A DNA stretch of 55,270 bases from Chitinophagales bacterium (GTDB lineage: Bacteria; Bacteroidota; Bacteroidia; Chitinophagales; Saprospiraceae). The translations under genes were made by a program, and so were the position numbers. Shown here piece after piece: positions 26,107 to 33,886 of the stretch (the first letter of the stretch is position 1; every line of letters begins with the position of its first letter). The notes under the pieces are model-generated. The model was given only the letters and a program-made list of their open reading frames with translations, did no database searches and was not told the DNA's origin. The stretch lies in NCBI GenBank assembly GCA_022360175.1, contig JAKSDI010000082.1:1-55270 (forward strand), read 5' to 3'.

Positions 26107-26141
26107 GCCTGCCATGACATTATAGGAGAGTTGTGGCAGGC
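26107..26141 (+). terminator. Hairpin after the decarboxylase gene
   Basis: GCCTGCCA at 26107-26114 pairs perfectly with TGGCAGGC at 26134-26141, with a 19-nt loop. It starts 13 bp after the stop. No T-run follows, so it may be a weak or Rho-aided terminator, or a transcript-stabilising hairpin. Confidence 0.4.
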
Positions 26142-26179
26142 ATGTATAAGGCTAAGATTTATAATTAGAAAATGCCAAT

Positions 26180-26821
26180 ATGAAACTTTCACCCAAAGCA
26201 AAGGAAATATACTCCCAAATTAACCAGGATACCAGGCTTGGAGATTTGCGAAAAATAGCAAAGGCAATCAAAAAAGATCATGAATTAGCTTTGCAGTTGT
26301 GGTCTATAGATGAGTTCCTTCCTCGCCAATTGGCCATCCTAATTATGGACAAAAAGTTGCTATCGCAAGAAGTGATAGATCAGCTTGATAAGGATATTCA
26401 AAAACACGCTTTTAATGAACGAACCCACTTGATAGACTGGCTGATGGCGAATCAACTATCCAAAGACAAAAAGACAATCAGCCTGATGGAGTCGTGGGAA
26501 AACAGTCCATCTGCACTACAAAGGCGGATTTTCTGGTATTATCAGGCAAGGTTAAGATGGACGGGAAATACCAATCATACTAATACAGAAGATTTATTAA
26601 GTTCTATAGAAGCAAATATCGCAGATGAACAGCCTGAAGTTCAATGGGCAATGAATTTTACAGCAGGTCAGATAGGTAAGTGGCAGGAAGTATATCGTGC
26701 CAGATGTATTGCCATAGGGGAAGAAACAGGTCTTTACAAGGATGAGGTCGCTCGGAAAGGATGTACACCCAATTATTTGCCAAAGTTTATTCCGATTGAA
26801 GTAGCCAAGCTGAAAAAGTAG
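26180..26821 (+). CDS. DNA alkylation repair protein (AlkD-like)
   Basis: This 213-residue protein is an AlkD-type HEAT-repeat DNA glycosylase. It has the repeat helices around LGDLRKIAKAIKKDHELAL, the LIDWLMAN segment, and LQRRIFWYYQARLRW with the Trp and Arg of the DNA-binding groove. The C-terminal GLYKDEVARKGCTPNYLP is typical. These enzymes remove N3- and N7-alkylated bases without base flipping. The gene follows the decarboxylase hairpin and has an AraC regulator downstream. Confidence 0.88.
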   Translation: MKLSPKAKEIYSQINQDTRLGDLRKIAKAIKKDHELALQLWSIDEFLPRQLAILIMDKKLLSQEVIDQLDKDIQKHAFNERTHLIDWLMANQLSKDKKTISLMESWENSPSALQRRIFWYYQARLRWTGNTNHTNTEDLLSSIEANIADEQPEVQWAMNFTAGQIGKWQEVYRARCIAIGEETGLYKDEVARKGCTPNYLPKFIPIEVAKLKK

Positions 26822-26922
26822 TGATATTGACAAGCGTTAAAAACTATAAACAAAAAAGCATGCAACAAAAGCTATCCTTTGTACTCTTTGGAGTATAGTC
26901 TGTAAGCAATTAAGATAGGTTT

Positions 26923-27720
26923 ATGAAAACTAAGAAATTGAAAGCGGGTACATTTATGGGGGAAACGCAGAAAGTGAGAAGCCTCAGTGGTTTTACCCTT
27001 TCAAAAACCTATCATAGTCAGCTGATGAAGGTCCCCAAACATGAGCATGAAAACCCTTATATAAGCTTACTGCTGGATGGAGTCTACCGCGAAGAATCAA
27101 TCGTTTCGGAATACGATGTCAAATCAGGAAGCTCCTTATTTAGGCCCTTAGGATTTGAACATAAAAATGAAATAGGCTCACAAAATAGCTTTTGCTTTAA
27201 TATAGAAATTGAACATCCTGATAAAACGTATTATTCCAGGACATCAGATCATGTGCAGTTTGAAAGGAACAATCTGGAAATTTTGAAAATTTTCTACGGC
27301 TTTCAAGATGACTTTTCAGATGAGCTTCTAGGCATTACCGTTGAGGAAAGTTTGCACCATTTATTTCAGCACAAACATTTAGAGAGCATACTGGGTAGAG
27401 CCCTATGGGTAGAGAAAATTAAAAAAGACATCAGATTAAATCCTGAAAGAACGTATAGCATAGGTGAAGTATCCAGTTCATTGCATCTGCACCCCAACTA
27501 TTTCGTTCGAAAATTTAAGGAAAAGACAGGCTTTACCTTTGGCGATTTTTTATTGAGGCAACGTCTTTCCAGAGGGATAGACCTTATGCTGCATTCCTCA
27601 AAAAACCTGACCGATATAGCTATTGAAAGTGGCTTCTATGATCAAAGCCATTTTATCCGGCATTTTAAGCGTTTTTTTGGCACCACTCCCTCCCATTACA
27701 GAGCCATCATAAAAGGTTAA
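26923..27720 (+). CDS. AraC family transcriptional regulator
   Basis: A 265-residue soluble regulator. The N-terminal half has a cupin-like sensing domain (VPKHEHENPYISLLLDGVY). The C-terminal half holds the double HTH: YSIGEVSSSLHLHPNYFVRK and LTDIAIESGFYDQSHFIRHF, ending FFGTTPSHYR, the classic AraC tail. Ligand and targets are unknown. Neighbours are a DNA repair gene upstream and a dispersed-repeat region downstream. Confidence 0.92.
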   Translation: MKTKKLKAGTFMGETQKVRSLSGFTLSKTYHSQLMKVPKHEHENPYISLLLDGVYREESIVSEYDVKSGSSLFRPLGFEHKNEIGSQNSFCFNIEIEHPDKTYYSRTSDHVQFERNNLEILKIFYGFQDDFSDELLGITVEESLHHLFQHKHLESILGRALWVEKIKKDIRLNPERTYSIGEVSSSLHLHPNYFVRKFKEKTGFTFGDFLLRQRLSRGIDLMLHSSKNLTDIAIESGFYDQSHFIRHFKRFFGTTPSHYRAIIKG

Positions 27721-27820
27721 TTCCGTACAATTTAATTGCCCTCTCTTACTATACCTTTGAGCTTTATGATGAAGTTGTCTAAAGTTTTCTGCTGAAGGCA
27801 AGAAAGTTGCATTTTTTTCC

Positions 27821-27930
27821 CAATTGAGGCTTTTTTTGAGCCGCATAGCAGCGCTACGGGGCGATAAAAAAACGAAAAGTGGGGAGGAAAGGCGCTTTTG
27901 ATAGACCAGTGAGGAAACTTTAAACAACTT
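27821..27930 (+). repeat. Dispersed ~120 bp repeat, copy B
   Basis: This is the second copy of the repeat at 1-130, sharing the identical 20-nt core at 27853-27872 and the end TTAAACAACTTC. Compared with copy A it lacks about 15 bases left of the core. The HExxH-protein gene starts 20 bp after it. Reverse-strand ORFs across it (27598-27959) have no recognisable protein features. Confidence 0.6.
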
Positions 27931-27950
27931 CGAAAAAAATTATAGTTGTT

Positions 27951-29057
27951 ATGAAGCATCTATTGGTCATCCTGTTATGTAGCATCTGTGTGTCTGCCTA
28001 TGCTCAAAACAAAGTAACTCCTTACACAAAAGTTGATAGCAGTAATTTTAAAAAACTGTACCCCTATGCTTTGAGGGGGGAAATGAATAGAGTATTTGAA
28101 ATGCTGGAAATAGCTAAGGATGCCGATTTAAGTCCGCGACAGCAAAAAATAAAGCATGGCTACTACCAGCGCTTTTTATACCAAACAGAAGATTTCGATT
28201 ACAATACTACTGATCCTGAAATAATAGACATGTTCAAACGCTTCCAGAACTATTGGCGATCAGTGATCATCGAAAATGTTGCTCAAAACCTGGCCGACAG
28301 TTTGTTTAGAGACGAGATGAATCATTTTTTAAAGAAATACTACAAACCAGAACTAAGTATTGAGGAAATAGACAATGATTATTATGCCCTATTTCAGGAT
28401 TTTTTCGAATCTAAAGACATGCATGGAATTGCAATGGGTAAAACTGGGCATTTGTATGATTTATACCTATGGAAAGATCAGGAAGAAATAGATTACAGCA
28501 TAGACCTTCCTGAGGGGCAAACCGTGAAAGTATCAGTCGTTTTTATGCGAGATTTTATCAGCAATGGATGGTCCCATTATACAACCTATGGACACAGCTA
28601 TACAGGAGGATGGGCTACTCCTGTGAAATTGTTTTGCGTGGAAGAATCTTATGGTCCCAAGGATGAAGAAGACTTTCTGATTAGTTATGTATCACACGAA
28701 GGGCAGCATTTTGCAGATTATAAACTGTTCCCAAAATTGAAACAGGCAGATTTAGAGTACCGAGCAAAATTGACCGAGCTTGCTTTAGCAAAAACAACCA
28801 CCTATGAAATCATAAATAAATTCATAACCAACGCTAAGAATGACAAAGCCTATGCCCATCCCTATGGCAATTATATGGTGATTAAGTTATTATCCCACGA
28901 AATATTCAAATCCAAATTTGAGTCCAATCTGGAAAAATGGAAAGAGGTATCCATTAAAAAGATAAATAGAGTGGCACTGCAATTATTAAAAGAGCATTCT
29001 CAAAAATTAGAATCCCTGGGTGCGGAGTCCATTGAAGAGTATATCACTACTTTATAA
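27951..29057 (+). CDS. Secreted putative HExxH metalloprotein
   Basis: The 368-residue product has a signal peptide (CVSAYAQ). It contains HEGQH in ISYVSHEGQHFADYKLFPKL, an HExxH zinc motif, followed by EYRAKLTELAL, whose Glu could be the third ligand. The rest is mostly helical and not recognised. It may be a periplasmic or extracellular zinc peptidase. The gene follows copy B of the dispersed repeat and ends 35 bp before the MITE-split gene. Confidence 0.75.
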   Translation: MKHLLVILLCSICVSAYAQNKVTPYTKVDSSNFKKLYPYALRGEMNRVFEMLEIAKDADLSPRQQKIKHGYYQRFLYQTEDFDYNTTDPEIIDMFKRFQNYWRSVIIENVAQNLADSLFRDEMNHFLKKYYKPELSIEEIDNDYYALFQDFFESKDMHGIAMGKTGHLYDLYLWKDQEEIDYSIDLPEGQTVKVSVVFMRDFISNGWSHYTTYGHSYTGGWATPVKLFCVEESYGPKDEEDFLISYVSHEGQHFADYKLFPKLKQADLEYRAKLTELALAKTTTYEIINKFITNAKNDKAYAHPYGNYMVIKLLSHEIFKSKFESNLEKWKEVSIKKINRVALQLLKEHSQKLESLGAESIEEYITTL

Positions 29058-29092
29058 ACAACAACTTTTCAAGCTGGGGGCAGTGTGAAAAA

Positions 29093-29831
29093 ATGAAAAA
29101 TAAAATAGCCATAAATCCAGACCGTGCAATAGGGTTTGCAGCTATACTTATTAGCCTGCTAACCCTATTCATTTTTTTAGAGACTGTTGTGAGTTTGCTT
29201 TTGGAGTGAATGAAGGCAAATTTTATTCTGGACAAGGCGTGATGAGGGAACATAGCCTTAGCTACGTGACTGAAGAAGAACGCAGTACAGGACAAAATTT
29301 GGCAAAGACAGCCCAAAGGGTAAACTCTCAACAGCCTCAAACCAAACTAACTTATTAAGAGAGCAAAGCAGATTATCCGTAAGGCCCAGATTGAGTTTTA
29401 GTAAGAATATTAATCAATCCATCACCGTTGATGATTCGGATTCAACCAATTCAACCATAATTAGTATAAGCCTTACCATAAGAAATAACGGTTTGGGGCC
29501 TGCCATCATCGAATCTAATCGTATTATCGATAAAGGGAACTCCTACAATATTATCTCATTCTTCGATCTCGTTTACCCCAAACTGAGAGAGTACGGAATC
29601 TTTACCCAAATTGCTGAACTAGAAGTTGGAGAAGCTATACCTGCCTCTAAGTCTGTTCATATCTTCACCTACCAATACGATCTCATCAATGAAAGTAAAA
29701 TCAATAACTACCTAAACATCACAGAATCCTACGAACTACCTTTTGACATATTCATTGAATATTCTTCTATGTACGAGGAGAAATGGTGTATTAGGTCTAA
29801 CTCGAAGGGGCATCCGAGGAGGGTGGAATAA
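29093..29831 (+). pseudogene. Small membrane-anchored protein gene split by a MITE
   Basis: The start (29093) encodes MKNKIAINPDRAIGF and a TM helix, LLTLFIFL, then hits a foreign 159 bp element. Past it, the frame resumes as NQTNLLREQSRLSV...GLGPAII to the stop at 29829-29831. Removing about 160 bp joins the two parts in one frame, giving an N-terminal TM helix plus a beta-rich domain with ISLTIRNNGLGPAII. I recognise this as a recurring family of hypothetical proteins, but not its function. As it stands, the product would be a 38-residue peptide. Confidence 0.8.
29180..29338 (+). mobile_element. 159 bp MITE-like element
   Basis: The ends form imperfect terminal inverted repeats: GAGACTGTTGTGAGTTTGC on the left and GTAAACTCTCAACAGCCTC on the right, with 16 of 19 positions pairing. 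The interior is also an imperfect long palindrome (CAAATTTTATTCTG against CAGGACAAAATTTG), centred near ATAGCCTTAGCTA. It encodes no transposase, so it would need one supplied in trans. No clear target duplication is visible in the A/T-rich flanks. It interrupts a gene, and is related to the element at 52015-52166. Confidence 0.8.
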
Positions 29832-30230
29832 GGGGAGTGATGGTTTGGCAATGTCTTAGTTGTCATTTTTAAAATTTGGAATGTTTATTTTGATAGTACA
29901 ATACTTTACTTTTGCAACGCTGCGAATATGTTTTCATGTACACACTTGCAATGTTTGTTAAAATAAAGTATATTAGGAGCGACTTTTATCTAAGTAAATA
30001 GTTATTTGTGCGCAATTGCAAATGAATAGGTGAAAATAGGTAATGAAGTGTTGTAGAGATCATGAGTATATAGATATACGCAATAAAGAATGTCCCAATA
30101 CAAAGGGGAGGTGTATAATAAATATAGAACAAACGCATAACCAACTATGGGTAATTTTAATTAGAAATCAATAGTTTCAAAATCTTGGCAGAAATGTCTC
30201 TTGTAGTTTCTATTTCTTTTGGAATACAAT
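29832..30230. other. 399 bp AT-rich intergenic region
   Basis: No gene is seen here. TACTTTTG at 29907-29914 fits the -7 consensus with a TTTA 19 nt upstream, so it may hold a promoter, about 320 bp from the next start. A GCAATTGC palindrome lies near 30010. The base composition turns AT-rich, as in the four-gene operon that follows. Confidence 0.5.
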
Positions 30231-30797
30231 ATGTTTATGAGAAAAGAATCTGACAATATATCGTATTTGTTATATCAAAATCTCACAAATAAACTTGTGA
30301 GAAATTCAATGTATGATACTTCTAAGGCACTCTTTGGTCTTGAAGAATCTAATCCACTTGTCTCAACAGTAGGAGAGAATAGAGAATCAATTTTTTCGCA
30401 TCAACAGAGTTTAATAAATTCATCTATATCAGAGATTGAAATTATAAAGAAACCAATTGAACGAAAGGCAAATATATTATTTGTGTTGACTGTGTTTTTT
30501 TCTATTATTACTTTATTGTTAGTTCTAGTATTGGGGTGGAGGATTTTCTATTTAGAAAATACCTCAATTCTAGAGTCATTAGAACTCTATTTTTCATTCA
30601 TATCAGGAATATTAATAAAGATTCTTTTTTATATGTATAAAAAAGAACGAAAAGAGTTAACGGATATTAGTAGTGATTTAATAAAAATTCATAGAACACA
30701 GGTAATTCTAGCAATTGTAGAAAAATATGGAAGACAAAAAGAAATGGAGGGTCTTGATTTACAAAAACTAAAACAAATAATAATTGCAAGGAAATGA
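30231..30797 (+). CDS. Two-TM membrane protein, TRADD-N-associated 2TM-like
   Basis: The start at ATG 30231 (or 30237) is preferred to the TTG at 30219. The 188-residue protein has a soluble N-terminal 80 residues, two adjacent TM helices (ILFVLTVFFSIITLLLVLVL and the FSFISGILIKILFYMY segment), and a cytoplasmic helical tail. This arrangement, with YKKERKELTDISSDLI after the second TM, resembles the 2TM domain described next to bacterial TRADD-N domains in conflict systems; this is by eye and unverified. It overlaps the kinase gene by ATGA. First gene of an AT-rich four-gene operon. Confidence 0.75.
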   Translation: MFMRKESDNISYLLYQNLTNKLVRNSMYDTSKALFGLEESNPLVSTVGENRESIFSHQQSLINSSISEIEIIKKPIERKANILFVLTVFFSIITLLLVLVLGWRIFYLENTSILESLELYFSFISGILIKILFYMYKKERKELTDISSDLIKIHRTQVILAIVEKYGRQKEMEGLDLQKLKQIIIARK

Positions 30798-32317
30798 AAC
30801 TATTAGATCTTTGCATACCAATGAATTTACCAATAGTATTTTTACTTTGGTTATTTAGTTATCAATTGGGGAAGACATTAAATGAAAAGCCTATCATTCT
30901 ATTTGGTTATGCTTGGTTGGTTAATTTTGTCCATATTTTACTTAAGCTATTAACATCTTATATATCAGATGGCTCTACTCTGTTAAATGTAATTAATTAC
31001 ATTTTAATATTTTTGGACTACCTCAATACATATTTTTTCCTTCTTTGTGCACAAAATGTAAATTATAAACTTTTTATAAGAAATGGAGGTACAATTAATA
31101 AATATGTTAGTAGGATTAATTCTATAGATATTAGAGTTAAATATTTAGTGCTATTGACACTATTCATTGCTAGCTTAGCAATGAATAATCTGAAAGAAAG
31201 GTTTAATAGTGATTTAGTTGACCTTTCATCTATTCCGTCAGTTTTAATTTCACTATTAGCGTTACTATTAGTTGCATATTATTTTAGCACTTTATATAAA
31301 AGAGAGCATTATTTAAAAACAGTAGGGATTGAAAATAAGGTTTTATTCAAAATCGAAGGAGAAAAAAGAATAATTGTATTTGGTATAGCTTTATATGGAA
31401 TTCTTCAAATTCTAGCAGTCTTTAATATACCTGAACAGAGTTACATAAATACATTGGGATATTGGTTGAGTCTTATTTTTAAATTACTCATCTTAATAGG
31501 GATTATTAGATTTTTTGTGATAGAAGCGCAGAAGTTAGCACAAACTAAAATCATTTCAGAAGCTTTGTCTGATATTGTAGGATCAATTTTCCATGAATTA
31601 ACGTTTCCCTTAAATGAAGTGAAAAAAGTTTCTATTGATTACGAAATGAATAATGATGAGTGGAAAATGAATAAACATGCTCATAAGAATATTGAAAAGT
31701 TTGAAAATAATTATACAAGAATTAGAGCAATTGTGACTGCGTTCTTAAAACTTCATGAAAATCTTATTGAATCAAAGTATTCAAAATCTTTTGAGGAACT
31801 TTACAAATTTTCAGATAAAGATCACGATTATCATAATCTTAATAATTTAATTGAAATCTGTGTTCAAAATATAAAATCAATATATGGTGAGAAAGTAAGT
31901 TTCTCAATTCAGTACACTAAAAATCCAATCATTAGATGTAAGGCAACAGATTTCATCCAATTAATTACTAATTTATTTAGAAATTCAATTGAGTCGTTTG
32001 AAGGGAAAACTGGAACTATCTTTATCAAAACTAAAAAAGAAAAAGAAAATAAAGATTCAAAAACTAAAAATCTAATAGTGATATTAATTGCAGATGATGG
32101 GGGAGGAATTGCTCCAGATATATTACCTTATATATTTGAGAAGGGGTTTTCAACGAAAGATAAAAACGAATCTATAAAAGGATTAGGATTGTGGCATGTT
32201 TCTAATTTTGCAAAACGGATAGATGCTAACATAGAGGTTGAATCACCTTATCAATTAGGTAATTCTTCAAGAGAAGGGGCTTTGTTTACCTTAACTATTA
32301 ATACTTCTAAGAAATGA
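30794..32317 (+). CDS. Membrane sensor histidine kinase
   Basis: This 507-residue kinase has about eight TM segments in residues 10-245, then a dimerisation helix with the likely phospho-acceptor His267 (FHELTFPLNEV). The HATPase domain follows: Asn397 in NLFRNSIES, ADDGGGIAPDI (Asp434), FEKGFSTK and IKGLGLWHVS. All ATP-binding boxes are present, so it should be active. No PAS or HAMP domain is apparent. It overlaps the upstream gene by four bases and its own stop overlaps the receiver gene by ATGA, so the genes are translated in linked fashion. Confidence 0.9.
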   Translation: MKLLDLCIPMNLPIVFLLWLFSYQLGKTLNEKPIILFGYAWLVNFVHILLKLLTSYISDGSTLLNVINYILIFLDYLNTYFFLLCAQNVNYKLFIRNGGTINKYVSRINSIDIRVKYLVLLTLFIASLAMNNLKERFNSDLVDLSSIPSVLISLLALLLVAYYFSTLYKREHYLKTVGIENKVLFKIEGEKRIIVFGIALYGILQILAVFNIPEQSYINTLGYWLSLIFKLLILIGIIRFFVIEAQKLAQTKIISEALSDIVGSIFHELTFPLNEVKKVSIDYEMNNDEWKMNKHAHKNIEKFENNYTRIRAIVTAFLKLHENLIESKYSKSFEELYKFSDKDHDYHNLNNLIEICVQNIKSIYGEKVSFSIQYTKNPIIRCKATDFIQLITNLFRNSIESFEGKTGTIFIKTKKEKENKDSKTKNLIVILIADDGGGIAPDILPYIFEKGFSTKDKNESIKGLGLWHVSNFAKRIDANIEVESPYQLGNSSREGALFTLTINTSKK

Positions 32318-33048
32318 TGAATACTTTATTTGAGGTGGAATTAGACTTATCAGAGGTTATTGTTGGATATATTGATAACGATACAGATGAGTTTAGTATA
32401 GTTGAGACAATATTATCCCAATTTGAGATAAAATTAAGGACTTCATCAGATCCGAATGATGGTAAACAATGGATTAAAAATAATCAAATTCATTTCTTAA
32501 TTTGTGATTGGAAGATGCCCATTCAAGGAGATGGGATTCTTTTAGAAATAAGAAATTTCGAAAAAGAAATACCTCTTTTGTTGTATTCAGGTCATGGTGG
32601 CTTTAGGTTTTATACTCATTCAGATTTGGAGAAAAATAATATTGAGAAATTACATAAATTAGACTTATCGACTTTGCCTTTGATTATCGAAGATTTGGTT
32701 TCTAAATTGAAAAATTCCAATCCAAAGAGATTTGACAAAATAAAGAATAGTGAATTTTTAAAACAGGAAATGGACGAAGAAGACATTCATCAAGATTATG
32801 ATTATGATAATGAAGAATTTGGTTTGAATAAAAAGTTAATTAAAAAATATTGTAAATATATAATTGCAGATTTTGAACGAATTTTAGCTGAAGGAGGTGA
32901 AAACGTTAATTTAACTTTCAGTGAAAGTTTAGATTTAAATATAATAGATGCTATTAAATCTTTAGAAGACTTGGATAGAAATGGTTTAAAGATTTTTGAT
33001 TTTTGGATTACCGGATATCTTGAATTAATGAGAGGAGAGAATGAATAA
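32314..33048 (+). CDS. Response regulator-like protein, receiver plus helical domain
   Basis: This 244-residue protein starts with a CheY-like receiver: acidic pocket in YIDNDTDE (Asp21, Asp23), the phospho-acceptor Asp65 in FLICDWKMP, and Ser92 in LLLYSG for the switch position. The usual conserved Lys is not clear. There is no DNA-binding domain. Residues 125-244 are acidic and helical and match no output domain that I know. It is therefore likely to act through protein contacts. ATGA overlap with the kinase gene, and an 8 bp overlap with the following gene. Confidence 0.85.
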   Translation: MMNTLFEVELDLSEVIVGYIDNDTDEFSIVETILSQFEIKLRTSSDPNDGKQWIKNNQIHFLICDWKMPIQGDGILLEIRNFEKEIPLLLYSGHGGFRFYTHSDLEKNNIEKLHKLDLSTLPLIIEDLVSKLKNSNPKRFDKIKNSEFLKQEMDEEDIHQDYDYDNEEFGLNKKLIKKYCKYIIADFERILAEGGENVNLTFSESLDLNIIDAIKSLEDLDRNGLKIFDFWITGYLELMRGENE

Positions 33049-33592
33049 AATATTAATCCCCAAGCAAAAAAATTGCATACTTGACGAAATATCTAAATTA
33101 TTAATCAATCATAATTTGGAAAAGACATTCAATGTGGAATCTCATGTTATGTTAGAAGATATTTTATTGAGAACCCCCCACTGTATTTTTCTTGCAATTC
33201 ATTACTCAAAAAGAGAGAATAAACTTTTATTGATAGATCCTGCTCTTGAAGAATTGTCTAAAGAGTTAATAAACATGAATAACTTCATATTTGGATTTAT
33301 TTGTAATGGAGATCATTTCTTGAAAGAATACTCTCACCTTTCATATATTTCATATAATAATTTTATCCCTATTATCAACGGCCATCAAGATGTTAATAAA
33401 TCATTACTATTCTTTTTTGATAGTATTTTTAATACAATTGATAGATATAATGAACTTGATATTCAGGATATATTTCAAGTTGTGAAAGATAATCACAATA
33501 AATTAGTCCAATTTTTTAAAGCTAAAGGGAAATTTTCTGAAGCTATTTTTTTTAAAAAATGGAAGAATAGATTAGTATATTATGAACCCTAA
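33041..33592 (+). CDS. Unknown protein closing the kinase operon
   Basis: A 183-residue cytoplasmic protein without a signal or TM helix. The central strands (TPHCIFLAIHYSKRENKLLL and NFIFGFICNGDHFL) suggest an alpha-beta fold, possibly a Rossmann-like or receiver-like fold without the acidic pocket. I do not recognise it. It overlaps the receiver gene by 8 bp, so it belongs to the same operon and may be its output or a partner. An IS256-type remnant starts six bases after its stop. Confidence 0.75.
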   Translation: MNKILIPKQKNCILDEISKLLINHNLEKTFNVESHVMLEDILLRTPHCIFLAIHYSKRENKLLLIDPALEELSKELINMNNFIFGFICNGDHFLKEYSHLSYISYNNFIPIINGHQDVNKSLLFFFDSIFNTIDRYNELDIQDIFQVVKDNHNKLVQFFKAKGKFSEAIFFKKWKNRLVYYEP

Positions 33593-33597
33593 ATGTA

Positions 33598-33783
33598 GAG
33601 AGTGTTACAAAAAGTGTGTCAGATTAAGTAATTAAAAATAAGACTTAACTTAGACAACATGAAAAAGAAAAAAGCTTCGACTTTGACAAGTTTAAAGAAG
33701 AAGCTTTATCAAAACTACAATCAGGAGTAGAACTATTAGGCAGTGATGGAGTATTAACGCCTTTGATCAAAGAGTTTCTGGAA
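33598..33783 (+). pseudogene. IS256-family transposase 5' remnant
   Basis: The left end GAGAGTGTTACAAAAAGTGTG resembles an IS256-type terminal repeat. It is followed by ATG at 33659 and, after one frameshift in an A-run near 33670, by SFDFDKFKEEALSKLQ and GSDGVLTPLIKEFLE. I know this as the N-terminus of IS256-family (mutator-type) transposases. The match stops after the FLE codons, so most of the transposase and the right end are missing. It cannot move by itself and marks an old insertion beside the four-gene operon. Confidence 0.8.
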
Positions 33784-33886
33784 CCCACCACAAAATGCAC
33801 CCATCATCTTTTCACCCACTTCTCGAAAGAATCACTCTGAGTCTAACGTATTCAGCTTGTAACAATCCAACACATGCAACCGTCTA

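Noticed and set aside
27598-27959. Two reverse ORFs (109 and 75 codons) over the AraC gene end and repeat copy B
   Set aside because: They are readings of the dispersed repeat in two frames and lack protein features.
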